DNA of 64,000 nt from positions 434,001-498,000 of the forward strand of contig NZ_JAFFZW010000002.1 in the NCBI RefSeq assembly GCF_017826695.1. Direction: 5' to 3'. The notes under the pieces were generated by a model. The model was not told the origin of the DNA, did no database searches, and was given only the letters and a program-made list of their open reading frames with translations. A program made the translations under genes and the position numbers. Numbering within the stretch: the stretch's first letter is position 1; every line of letters begins with the position of its first letter. The stretch is from Pseudomonas alliivorans (GTDB taxonomy: Bacteria; Pseudomonadota; Gammaproteobacteria; Pseudomonadales; Pseudomonadaceae). Shown here piece after piece: positions 25,785 through 34,957 of the stretch.

Positions 25785-28700
25785 TTACTCAGATCGCGGG
25801 GATGACGCTATACGGCTGCGGTGAACCGACTGTCCTTCCTCGGCAGTTACACCGTCTTCCGTCGGTACCAGCGTCCAGATCTTGGCATCGATACCGTCAT
25901 TCTGCAATTTGCGCAGAAAGTATCGCGCCTGCAAGGCGTCATGGGTCGCAATCACGACCTGGAATCGGTGGTCGACGATATAGTCACGCAACAGATCGAA
26001 CACCGCGGAGGCGTGCACTAGGTCGTGGTGCTGAGTGGGATCATCAAGCAACAGCGCCTTCCAAGGTGACCATTGATGACTCATGGCCATGGACAGGAGG
26101 AAAGTCAGCTGAAGATCCGTCAACTGGGCTTCACTCGCAACGTCCGGCACCGGCGCCGACTTACCGCCAAGGGGTACCAGAACTTCAGCCCGCTCCTTGT
26201 TGTAGTAGGTGAAGAAGTTGAGGCTAGCCTCGTGGAATCTCGACTCGCGCACGACTCGTTTTAGCAGCGATTGCCACCGCGGTACTACCTTGCTCACATG
26301 CTTCTGGACGTTATCGATCTCTTTTTTTAGCGAGTCCTCAAGCGTATCCATAGCATCCGACAACTGCGATAGCTGTGACAGTGAGCTCCGAGCCAGCGCG
26401 ATTGAGTTGTTGAGATGCGTGGCGAACTCTTCTTCAGTGCGACCAAGTCGCTGGGCGTCGAGAAGACGCTGTGCAAGCTGCGACTCATTGAGCTTGGCCC
26501 AGGCGGAGACTTCCACGCCGAGGTTTTCCATGGCTGCCAGGTGGCTTTGGACATCGGCCAGCGTGCTCTTCAAGGTGCTGGCGCGAGCTTGGATGGCCTC
26601 AGTTAGCGGATCTCCCGATAAACCGAGCCGTTGCCAGGCTGCCCGGAACGTTGCGAGCTGAGATTGGGCATGATTGATCGCTTCCTCAGTGCTTCTACAC
26701 TCATTGTTGAGCACCGCATGGTTATCTTCCTGGGCGGCTAGCGTTGTCTGAAGCGCATCCACGCGACCCTTGAGCTCACTTATCTGTGCATCAATCTGAC
26801 TTTTTTGGACTGTTAGATCCTCAAGCGTATGAGTGACTGCGCTGCCTGAAACGAGACTGGACAAGGTAGCGAGTGCTTGATCGCGTCGGCTTACGGCTTC
26901 TATATGCTGCACCCGCGCTTGGTCGAGCTCGACCGCAGCACCTTCGTACGTGTGCTGGGCATACTCAAACACGTCCTGCGGCACTGACGGCTCCAGGCCA
27001 GAACGGCGCTCCGTTACACTTTTGCGAGATGCGACAACGCTATCAAACTGCACCCTCAGCGTCTCTTTGGCCAATGACACCGAATCGCTAGCCAGTATGG
27101 GATCGATGCGGAACTGGGCAGTCTTGCGATCCAGCGCATCAAGCACATTGTTCAGGTCGGTAAGCCTTGTCTGCCAGTCCCTCACCGCTGCAAGGGCTGA
27201 CGCAAGTTCACCACCACTCACGGCCAATGCCTCTGCAGCGACTCGCAATTGTTGATCGGCCAATGTTAGGCTGGGATTTATCGCTTGGAGCGCCTGAGCA
27301 ACACGAATCTGCAGCTCGGCTGCGCCATGCGGATATAGACAAAGCGGACAATTGTCCTGACCTAGGGGCAGATGCTCCGCAATTAAAGCGACTGCCTGGC
27401 GAATCGCATCGGCGGAGGCGCTCAATGCTTGAAAATGAGCGCGTGCTGCGGCTTCAGCTGCCTTGCAGGACTCATGTGCAGCCCGTTTCTCAGTCAATAC
27501 CCCACCTGCGAGGGCAAGGGCACCCTCGAAACCGTCTGCTTGGTCGCGGGATTCCTGTAACTGACGCTCGATAGCTTCCCATTCAACAACCAGACGTTCG
27601 CCGTCGCGGAGCCGTTTCTCAGTCTCGTTCAGTGACTGAAGTTGGGCATCCAGCTGAGCGTGCTGATTTCTGACCTGCAGGTTACGCTCATGCTTTTCTC
27701 GAAGCATCACAAAGCGCCGTTCAATGTCACTTACGAGAGTCGCCGCCTCAGTTAGCGCCCGATTCCGCTGATCGAGATGGTTCCTCGCTCCGTCCTGATT
27801 AACCAACCGTTCCAAATTGTTCGCGACACCCAGAAGTTCCTCCTGCGCGAGTGCAATGTGCTTCTGATGCTCCTGCTGCAACGCAAGATTGGACGATCGA
27901 AGCGTAGCGTGATTGTTGAGCTGCTCAAGTGCAGCTACCAGTTGGATACTGAGCGTATCGAGCCGAGACCGCACAGTCCCGAAACTCACAACCAGACCGT
28001 CCGCCTCTGCCAAGCCGACAATCAAAGCTTGAGTACGCTCGACTTTGGTCCGCAGCACATCCAGCAGGGCAGAGTGGGCGAGAGCCAGTGAGTCCTGGTT
28101 GACAGGCTCCGACAACAAGCCGGGTGGAATCTGTTCCAGGCTTTGCGTCCGGGTTGCTGCGTTGGCGATAGCTGCCGCAAGATGATCCCGCGGGCGCAAT
28201 GCCCCGACCGCACCCGCTGAAGCTACGTCACGCTCCTGGATCAGGCGGTTCCAGTCGTTGAGTTCTCTCTCGAAATCCCTCAACACTTCCTCTTCGCGAC
28301 TTTTATTATCTTTCAAAGCCCGACGAACTGACGGAAGGGCGGCGCGGGCGCGAGACCCTTCGCGCCCGAGCGGTAGCTTTGCCAGCTGTGAACCGGCCTG
28401 GGTATCAGCGGCCTGGACGATCCAGTCGCTTTCTCTCTGATCCAAAAGATGCGTCAGTCGCAGGAGAAACGGAACATCTCCTTCAGGAACACCAGGGAAA
28501 AGCGCCGTTAGGTTTCCATCTTGGACAACCGTACCGTCTGAAGTGACTTTGGCGGTCGCGGTGAGATCTGCAAAATTCAAACTGACCTGCGCAAAGGCTT
28601 CCTCATCCCGGATAACGTGCTCAATGTCTTGGAGCCGCGCGATCTTGCCCGTGAGCCCGAACTCAATGGCCTCGAATACGGTGGTTTTACCCGTGCCGTT

Positions 28701-28799
28701 GGGCGCGAGCAAAATCGTGGCACCGGGGCTCAACTCGATGGTGACGTCACTCCCAAACTTACGCAGATTGGACAGTGTGATGGAATTCAATTGGCTCAT
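25785..28799 (-). CDS. Rad50/SMC-like ABC ATPase of an ABC-3C-type system
   Basis: A 1004-aa ABC ATPase with the SMC/Rad50 plan. The N-terminal half-site has Walker A APNGTGKT (residues 32-39). Long coiled coils rich in Leu, Gln and Arg (about 160-480 and 520-860) flank a CxxC hook (Cys484-Pro-Leu-Cys487). The C-terminal half-site has Walker B LLLDDP (Asp919, Asp920) and an H-loop VVIATHD. The signature region before Walker B (LTDLQLTFLLSMAM) lacks a canonical SGG motif, and the second acidic residue of Walker B is Asp rather than Glu. Its start overlaps the stop of the upstream middle gene (ATGA). The gene set matches ABC-three-component conflict systems, in which the ATPase is thought to sense invading nucleic acid and license an effector. 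Activity here is inferred. Confidence 0.85.
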   Translation of the reverse strand: MSQLNSITLSNLRKFGSDVTIELSPGATILLAPNGTGKTTVFEAIEFGLTGKIARLQDIEHVIRDEEAFAQVSLNFADLTATAKVTSDGTVVQDGNLTALFPGVPEGDVPFLLRLTHLLDQRESDWIVQAADTQAGSQLAKLPLGREGSRARAALPSVRRALKDNKSREEEVLRDFERELNDWNRLIQERDVASAGAVGALRPRDHLAAAIANAATRTQSLEQIPPGLLSEPVNQDSLALAHSALLDVLRTKVERTQALIVGLAEADGLVVSFGTVRSRLDTLSIQLVAALEQLNNHATLRSSNLALQQEHQKHIALAQEELLGVANNLERLVNQDGARNHLDQRNRALTEAATLVSDIERRFVMLREKHERNLQVRNQHAQLDAQLQSLNETEKRLRDGERLVVEWEAIERQLQESRDQADGFEGALALAGGVLTEKRAAHESCKAAEAAARAHFQALSASADAIRQAVALIAEHLPLGQDNCPLCLYPHGAAELQIRVAQALQAINPSLTLADQQLRVAAEALAVSGGELASALAAVRDWQTRLTDLNNVLDALDRKTAQFRIDPILASDSVSLAKETLRVQFDSVVASRKSVTERRSGLEPSVPQDVFEYAQHTYEGAAVELDQARVQHIEAVSRRDQALATLSSLVSGSAVTHTLEDLTVQKSQIDAQISELKGRVDALQTTLAAQEDNHAVLNNECRSTEEAINHAQSQLATFRAAWQRLGLSGDPLTEAIQARASTLKSTLADVQSHLAAMENLGVEVSAWAKLNESQLAQRLLDAQRLGRTEEEFATHLNNSIALARSSLSQLSQLSDAMDTLEDSLKKEIDNVQKHVSKVVPRWQSLLKRVVRESRFHEASLNFFTYYNKERAEVLVPLGGKSAPVPDVASEAQLTDLQLTFLLSMAMSHQWSPWKALLLDDPTQHHDLVHASAVFDLLRDYIVDHRFQVVIATHDALQARYFLRKLQNDGIDAKIWTLVPTEDGVTAEEGQSVHRSRIASSPRSE

Positions 28800-29383
28800 T
28801 GTTGATCCTTACTAGCAGTCATCGAGTCGCGCAACGCTTTGACGACATCAGCGCCGTTTGCATTTGAGAGAAGCTCGGATCGCCAGGCAGGAACCAGTGT
28901 CTCAGTCCATATATGCGTCGAAGTAAGTGTTTTTAAGGCCGAGACTAAGGGGTCGCTGAGCGATTCGGCGTTCCCAGGCGGCTCGAGGGATGCAAGGAAG
29001 GTGCGGTCGAGGAATTCTGACTCCGTTTCAAGCTGGCGCACGACGACTTTTCGGCAGAAGCGATCGTCAGTCTCGATGCGGGTCGCCTCATCGTTGGAAA
29101 CCTGACCTATAACAAGGAACATGTAGAGATCAGAGGTTTCGGGTTCCGGTAACACATCCCGCACGTTCGCAGCCCAATGGTGAGCACTCTGGACGGCGAA
29201 GGAGGGAAGCTCGATCAATAAAACAGTTCGCCAGCCGGCCTTATCTATGCCAGCACGCCTGAGCCGCATGACAGTGGAAGAGTGTTCCACCTCGGGAAGC
29301 TCATCTTTATCCAGCAGACGTATCTCATACCGGCCCTCCGCGCGCTGGGCGGTGGCCGTAGCCAGTTCTTCAAGCGTAACCAT
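28796..29383 (-). CDS. ABC-3C-type middle component
   Basis: A 195-aa soluble protein without membrane segments. It shows no enzymatic motif. The segment TDDRFCRKVVVRQ (about 100-112) and the alternation of short strands and helices (LYMFLVIGQ, TVLLIELPSFAV) agree with the small middle proteins encoded between effector and ATPase in ABC-three-component systems. It begins 2 bases after the effector stop and overlaps the ATPase start by 4 bases, so all three are made in fixed proportion. Such proteins are thought to bridge ATPase and effector. Family call rests mainly on context. Confidence 0.68.
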   Translation of the reverse strand: MVTLEELATATAQRAEGRYEIRLLDKDELPEVEHSSTVMRLRRAGIDKAGWRTVLLIELPSFAVQSAHHWAANVRDVLPEPETSDLYMFLVIGQVSNDEATRIETDDRFCRKVVVRQLETESEFLDRTFLASLEPPGNAESLSDPLVSALKTLTSTHIWTETLVPAWRSELLSNANGADVVKALRDSMTASKDQQ

Positions 29384-29385
29384 GA

Positions 29386-31329
29386 TCAGTATCCCTTCCC
29401 GCAGGTTTCAACGGCTTGTTCACGCGATATCCGCCACGCGTCCCATTGCTTTTGTACATAGGTGTTGAGCGAGGCGAGCGTCCCAAACTGCATTTGTCGG
29501 TAAATTTCGAAACGGGTGAATGTCAGCCGTGGCTGGCGCTCGACAGCCATGCTATGCCCTACCGCGGGGTCGTCAGCCATGCTTGAATCAGTCATGGTGA
29601 TTGCTGACCCCTCGACTCCCGCCAAGATGACCACCGCGGAGGTCGACTTACCGAGCACCTCACGCAGACTGTCGTCAATCAAGCGCCGAGGGCCATATTT
29701 ATCGGAGGCTTTGCCAGACCAATGCCGCACCGCAATACTGAGCACATCACCGATCTCTGGAATGGAGCGCCAATCGCCATCATCTTTCCCAAGGCCTACG
29801 CATACCAACAACAGGATGATGATCGCTGTCTCCATGAGGTGCACGGTGCGAGGGCCGATGCGCAAAGCGTGCTTGGGATCAAGGCCCTCGGTTTTGGGAT
29901 ACATGAGCTGTTCAAAGAGTTGCTGGCGGCTTAGCTTGTCTGCCGATAGCTCCGCGCGCCAAACCTGCCATTTGGATTCCATGACATCGAGCAATTCAGA
30001 ATCTCTGATTTTCCCCAGGCGTTTCTCAATACAGCTCTGCAATTGCAGCCATACGACATCATCCATTGTGTCGTACAGAACACTTGATTCGGCGCGGGCG
30101 TCGCCGTGCGACGGAAGATCCCGGCCAAGGACGCAGGAAAGCGCTTCAGAGTTGGCATGCCACGAAAGTCCGTCCAGATCATCTTCGTCAATGCCCAGGG
30201 TGCTTCCTAACTCGTCGTATGCCCCCTGACGCCACTTTGGCTCACCAAGTAGCATGCAGTGACTGCCGGGGCTCAGGTGCAGGGCCAAGCGCAAAATGGC
30301 GGAGGGCAGGGCGAGAGTCTCGGGAACAGGGCGCGTATAGCTGGCGTGAACATGAAGCTTTCTATTTAGCGAGCCATCTGCCCAATGGTGGAAAACGACC
30401 TGGTTCGCGGGATGACTGTTAGTTGCCTCGCTGTCCAAGTCGTGCGTGCCGGCGACATTCCATCCTCGACCAGGCGATGGGGTGGCCAGATACTGCGTCC
30501 AAGTCTGAAAACCGGATCGACGCTTCTTGTGCAGATGTTTCGCCGCGTGATGACAGCTGATTGCGTTGGTGTCGGTCGTGCTCCCTGAAATGTAGTCCAT
30601 CAGTATAGCGAGCGTGGATTTGGCGTCCGTGAAATGCCTGTCGAGCGATGCCTCTGCTGAAGATTCGAGCGTAGTTTCAACACCGATGCAGTCAATTTTG
30701 AGAATCCGCATTCTCTCCACAACATGAGCCCAGTCCCTGAACCCGCACCATGTTGTGAGCCAGGTGTAAACGAGCTGGGTAGGGCCGTCATTGCGCTGCG
30801 CCAATGCTGCCAGGTTGACACCATCCTTCCTGCAGAGATCCCAGACATCGCGCAAGTGATTAATGGTGATCAGCTCTTTCTGAATCCTCCCCTTGATCAC
30901 TACCTCTGGCCCAGGAAGCGTCAACGTGAAGGTGCGTTTTGACGGCTTTACTCCAGGAGTCGGCAACTGCAAGCTCGCCAGGCTAATCATCACCTTCTCA
31001 AGCTCTGATTCGGCCTGCTCACCATCGTCCGACTCCGTGGCAGGGTCTTTCTTCGCGGGCTTGCGAGGCTTCACTGTTAAGTAATAGCTTTTGTCGACGG
31101 CTTTTTTGCTGAAGCAACTGGCTTGCCGCTTGATCTGCAGATGCTCCCAGTGATCGTCAGTGTGCTCGATGATCACGTCATCCCACTGAGCGATACCGCC
31201 TTGCTCCGCACCAATGCACAACGGTGCAGGCTGCCCGCTCAGGAACTTATCCAGCATGTCCGAGAGCCGTTGAGCAATCACCAGCTTCTCGTATCGGCCT
31301 TTTTGCTCAAGCCGGAACCTTCTAATCAT
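29386..31329 (-). CDS. Nuclease-like effector of an ABC-3C-type system
   Basis: A 647-aa protein, first gene of the three-gene operon. The N-terminus (about 1-75) looks like a PD-(D/E)xK restriction-endonuclease fold of the DUF4297/Cap4/Mrr kind: Glu14 in helix 1, Asp50/Asp51 in AQWDDVIIEH, and Gln65-Ile-Lys67 (HLQIKRQ), the QxK variant. The rest (about 110-647) is a large unrecognised region, probably the association domain for ATPase and middle protein. I chose ATG 31329 (MIRRFRLEQKG) because AAAGGA lies about 9 bases upstream; a longer in-frame form starting at 31479 adds a Cys/Ser-rich leader unlike a protein start. Nuclease activity is a prediction. Confidence 0.72.
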   Translation of the reverse strand: MIRRFRLEQKGRYEKLVIAQRLSDMLDKFLSGQPAPLCIGAEQGGIAQWDDVIIEHTDDHWEHLQIKRQASCFSKKAVDKSYYLTVKPRKPAKKDPATESDDGEQAESELEKVMISLASLQLPTPGVKPSKRTFTLTLPGPEVVIKGRIQKELITINHLRDVWDLCRKDGVNLAALAQRNDGPTQLVYTWLTTWCGFRDWAHVVERMRILKIDCIGVETTLESSAEASLDRHFTDAKSTLAILMDYISGSTTDTNAISCHHAAKHLHKKRRSGFQTWTQYLATPSPGRGWNVAGTHDLDSEATNSHPANQVVFHHWADGSLNRKLHVHASYTRPVPETLALPSAILRLALHLSPGSHCMLLGEPKWRQGAYDELGSTLGIDEDDLDGLSWHANSEALSCVLGRDLPSHGDARAESSVLYDTMDDVVWLQLQSCIEKRLGKIRDSELLDVMESKWQVWRAELSADKLSRQQLFEQLMYPKTEGLDPKHALRIGPRTVHLMETAIIILLLVCVGLGKDDGDWRSIPEIGDVLSIAVRHWSGKASDKYGPRRLIDDSLREVLGKSTSAVVILAGVEGSAITMTDSSMADDPAVGHSMAVERQPRLTFTRFEIYRQMQFGTLASLNTYVQKQWDAWRISREQAVETCGKGY

Positions 31330-31810
31330 CTTGAATCCTTTCGAGCAGATCGGTGCCCGGGGCACCCGTGGCAGGTGGCCACATAGTAGCGAGACGGCTT
31401 CATCGAAGAAACTAGGAGCTGTGCAGAAATTGCTGCCGCATGTTTGGCTACCTGCTGCCGAGCTGGCGCCACTACACATCAGCCCCTGAGCGGGTCATCC
31501 CTGAAGATCCGAAACCTGGGATAACGGTAGGGATTCATCGCGCCAAACCCGAGGGTTTGAGTGCTCGCCGACCCGCGAATGAGAATACCAACGGCTATCT
31601 CGCAGCGTGCGGTAGACGCTATCATTCTGCCAGGTACCTCGTTAGCCTCTTGGGCTTAAGCGCGTTTCGACAAGGAAGTGATTGTATGGCTTGTACTGCC
31701 CGGTGTATCTCAGGCCGCGTTCAATTTCTGCATCGGATAAATTATTCCCAGCTTAACGCTATCAAATCCGCACTCAGTGGTTCCTGCGCATTGAAGGCGG
31801 AGGTATTGCC
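31330..31810. other. Divergent promoter region of the defence-like island
   Basis: About 480 bases between the leftward three-gene operon and the rightward GTPase gene. One open frame (31440-31814) has no protein-like features and I do not accept it. The promoters of both units should lie here. I see no strong palindrome or repeat that would identify an operator. Confidence 0.4.
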
Positions 31811-33633
31811 ATGAGCAAACCAAATGAGGCCCCTGAAGACGTATTATCCAAGGCGACCGCAGATTCGGTCGCGAAAAGCCAGGACGAGGTGAGCAAGCTC
31901 AGCAGGCGTGTTGCTTCTGTATTGGCCCAGACGAGTAAGACGGCAGACTTTGCGCTCTCTCAGCGAGTACCGGACGCTGAAGGCGACGTAGCCCAGACGT
32001 TAGCTAACATTCTGAACGAAAAGCGTGGATCGATCCTGAATCTCGTTGAGCGCCAACGAAATGCACTGAGTACATTCAATATCGTGCTTTTTGGTCTTAC
32101 GGGGGCGGGAAAGAGCTCGTTGATCACCGCATTCACGCGAGGTAACGGATCAATTGTTTCCCAAGGTGAAAGTGACTGGACAACGGACGTTCAACCACTC
32201 GCCTGGAATGCATGCTTGATCTACGACACGCCGGGCATCAACGGGTGGGGACGGAATAACTCGCGCAAAGATCTTGAAGCGCGGGCCCGTAAGGCAGTCG
32301 AGGTTGCCGATTTTGTTCTGGTCTGCTTTGACAGCCAAAGCCAGCAGGCAGATGAGTTTGCCAAGTTTGCCGCGTGGGTCAGCGAGTATCGCAAACCGGC
32401 CATCGCAGTACTCAATCCGCGAAACGCTATGTGGAGAATGCCAAGCCGCGTGTCCGCACCAATGGCCCGCGGTAATCTTTCACGAGCAGTCAGCGAGCAT
32501 GCGACCAATATCCGAGATGAGCTGTCGCGTCTCGGCGTGAATGACGTACCGGTTGTTGCGGTCAGCTCCATGCGTGCTGTCTTCGCTCGGGCGTCAATGC
32601 CATTTGAAGGCCCTGATCTTGAAAGCCTGACCAAACAAAGGGACATGTACAGCTGTGATAGTTTGGAGCAATGGTCTAATTATCCGCGTCTTGAAGATCT
32701 GTTGGTGTCGGTGATCACCGATGCGGCGGTGGATATTCGGCTAGGCTGCCTGAATGACCAGTTAAGGGGTGCTTTCATGCTATCGACGAAGTCAGGCGTG
32801 AGTCTCTTGTGGGTGCCGAGTCACTAGAAAGGAGCATGCTGGAACCGACGCTGGAGCTCGTAGGCTATCCCGCATTAGATGATTTGGATAGAAAAAAAAC
32901 TCTCGCTATTGGTGACCTGGACTTGTTGACTGAACTTGAACAGATCAGAGGCGGAAGGTTTCAGGCGCCGCAGGAGGGGGAGTACGCTCAACATATCTCA
33001 CTAATGCTTGGCACCACTTTGGGCAACCTACGCCACGCTTCGCTTAGTAAAGCCGATCGCATTGTCCGCGTTGCATTCGAACGTCGCGAAAAGCTTTCTT
33101 CGGACGACATCAGGGCAGAATGTTTCGATGAGAAAGAAATTAGCGAGCAAGCGCAGTCCGTGCTGGTGCGCGGCTTGCGGTTTCTTCAAGCGAAAGCGCG
33201 ACTGTCACTCAGTGACGCCAAGCTGGAAATGGATATTCAATTTCAAGGATGCACGATCGACGGTGATGCGGGCAGTGGTTGGAAGTACAGCGCCTGGGCG
33301 ATAAAGGGAGGCGGTGTACTGGCAGGTGCAATTGGCGCATTAGGGAGCTTTGCGGCCATCAACGCCTGGAACCCTTTCGGGTGGGCAGCTGGTGCAGCGG
33401 CGGTCATAGGTCTTACTGGCGCTGTCGCGGCCAGCCTCTTCGGCTGGGGAGGGCAGAAGGCGCGCGATCAGGCAGAGCGTGAGCATCTGGAAGAAAGAAG
33501 GCGGGCCACGTCCGGGCTGCATCAGCTGATATACAAGGCATATAGTGGTGTAAGCGAAGAGGTGCTTGCACAATCGGAGCTCGTCCTCCTGAGACTGTCA
33601 GAAATTTTGTGTTCGGACATAACATGTAGCTAG
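31811..33633 (+). pseudogene. Membrane-associated dynamin-like GTPase, frameshifted and 3'-truncated
   Basis: Two overlapping frames make one GTPase. Frame one (31811-32827) has G1 GLTGAGKSS (residues 95-103) and G3 DTPG (139-142). The G4 position reads VLNPRNAM instead of NKxD. It stops at 32825-32827. The second frame carries on without a break as HAIDEVRRESLVGAESLERS from 32776, so one base is missing between about 32765 and 32776, next to runs of G and T. The second half has two hydrophobic helices (about 33307-33447), suggesting membrane association. The last codons lie inside the left repeat of the IS256 element, so the true 3' end is lost. Similar GTPases occur in defence and stress loci; function here is unknown and probably abolished. 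Confidence 0.75.
33596..33618 (+). repeat. IS256-type left inverted repeat
   Basis: Pairs with 34934-34957; the inner core TTTTGTGTTCGG is identical in both ends. It also supplies the last codons and stop of the truncated GTPase frame. Confidence 0.75.
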
Positions 33634-33643
33634 AGGTGCATTT

Positions 33644-34903
33644 ATGCCGACCAAAAAGAAGTCCGACAGTGCAACAGCGAGGGAATTACCCTCGATTCCC
33701 CAAGAACTCATCGAGCAGTTTGTCACAGTCCCGATGAGTGCCGAAGCCATTCAGGACGCCTCCATGGCGTTCAAGAAGGCGCTGATCGAGCGCGCGTTAA
33801 GCGCCGAGCTGGGTCACCACCTCGGTTATCCTCAGGGCGCGAAGCGCCCTGAGGAATCGACCAATCAGCGCAATGGCAAGAGTGGCAAAACGATTCTTAC
33901 CGACGACGGGCCACTACGTCTGGATATCCCCAGAGACCGCGACGGTAGCTTCGCCCCGATCCTGATCCCCAAGCACGAACGCCGTTTTACAGGCTTCGAC
34001 GACAAGATAATTGCCATGTACGCCCGGGGCATGACGGTGCGTGAGATCCGCGCTTTTCTGTCTGAGCAGTATGGAACTGACGTGTCCCATGACTTCATCA
34101 GCTCAGTCACCGATGCGGTCATGGAAGAGGTCGGCGCTTGGCAGCAACGCCCCTTGGAACCGATGTATCCGGTGATTTTCTTCGACACGCTACGGGTCAA
34201 AATCCGGGACGAGGGGTTAGTGCGCAACAAGGCTATTTATCTGGCTCTAGGCGTATTGCCCGATGGCACTCGCGATATTCTGGGTATCTGGATCGAGAGC
34301 ACCGAGGGCGCCAAGTTTTGGATGAAGGTGTTCAACGACCTCAAGACTCGTGGCGTTGAAGATGTTCTGATCGCCGTCACGGATGGCCTCAAAGGAATAC
34401 CGGAGGCTTTGGGAGCGGTTTTTCCTGCGACGACGCTGCAAACCTGCATCGTGCATCTAATCCGCAACAGCTTGGACTATGCCGCTTGGGATAAACGTCG
34501 GGCATTGGCCAAAGCGCTGAAGCCGATCTACCAGGCGATCAATGCCAATGTAGCCGAGCAAGAGCTTAACGCCTTTGAAGCCGGGCCTTGGGGCAAGCAG
34601 TATCCGACTGTAGTTGCTGCATGGCGTCGCGCCTGGGATCGGGTTATACCGTTTTTTGTTTTCCCGGCGGGCATCCGCAAAGTGGTTTACACGACCAATG
34701 CCATCGAGAGCATCAATGCCCAGTTATGCAAGATCATCAAGACTCGAGGGCACTTCTCGACCGATAAAGCCGCGACGAAACTGATATGGCTTGGGGTGCG
34801 AAACATTACCGCCAACTGGGGGCATGCGGCACACGACTGGAAAGTGGCAATGAATCAATTTGCGATCCTGTACGGAGACCGTTTTACCAGACCGAGCTGG
34901 TAA
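33644..34903 (+). CDS. IS256-family transposase
   Basis: A 419-aa DDE transposase of the IS256/Mutator type. The triad is visible: Asp181 in VIFFDTLRVKI, Asp247 in VTDGLKGI and Glu355 in TTNAIESINAQL. The C/H region LQTCIVHLIRN and the N-terminal ALIERALSAELGHHLGY are also family hallmarks. Length is normal and the frame is intact, so the element is probably still active. It starts about 48 bases inside the left repeat. Confidence 0.95.
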   Translation: MPTKKKSDSATARELPSIPQELIEQFVTVPMSAEAIQDASMAFKKALIERALSAELGHHLGYPQGAKRPEESTNQRNGKSGKTILTDDGPLRLDIPRDRDGSFAPILIPKHERRFTGFDDKIIAMYARGMTVREIRAFLSEQYGTDVSHDFISSVTDAVMEEVGAWQQRPLEPMYPVIFFDTLRVKIRDEGLVRNKAIYLALGVLPDGTRDILGIWIESTEGAKFWMKVFNDLKTRGVEDVLIAVTDGLKGIPEALGAVFPATTLQTCIVHLIRNSLDYAAWDKRRALAKALKPIYQAINANVAEQELNAFEAGPWGKQYPTVVAAWRRAWDRVIPFFVFPAGIRKVVYTTNAIESINAQLCKIIKTRGHFSTDKAATKLIWLGVRNITANWGHAAHDWKVAMNQFAILYGDRFTRPSW

Positions 34904-34933
34904 AACAAGGGTCTGCCTGACGGCAGGCTAACC

Positions 34934-34957
34934 AGCCCGAACACAAAAAAACTGATA
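34934..34957 (-). repeat. IS256-type right inverted repeat
   Basis: Counterpart of 33596-33618, ending just before the truncated helicase gene. About 17 of 22 positions match the left end. Confidence 0.75.

Larger units (their letters stand above)
33596..34957 (+). mobile_element. IS256-family insertion sequence
   Basis: An element of about 1.36 kb with one transposase gene. Imperfect terminal inverted repeats are visible: TGTCAGAAATTTTGTGTTCG at the left (from 33596), and at the right the reverse complement reads TATCAGTTTTTTTGTGTTCG (from 34957). The 8-base flanks differ (CCTGAGAC left, CTCCCGGG right), so no target duplication is present. The left end cuts the GTPase gene and the right end cuts a helicase gene. 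Exact ends may be off by a few bases. Confidence 0.82.

Noticed and set aside
31440..31814. Open frame of 124 codons between effector and GTPase genes
   Set aside because: No signal, membrane or domain features, and biased codon use unlike neighbours; better read as a promoter region.
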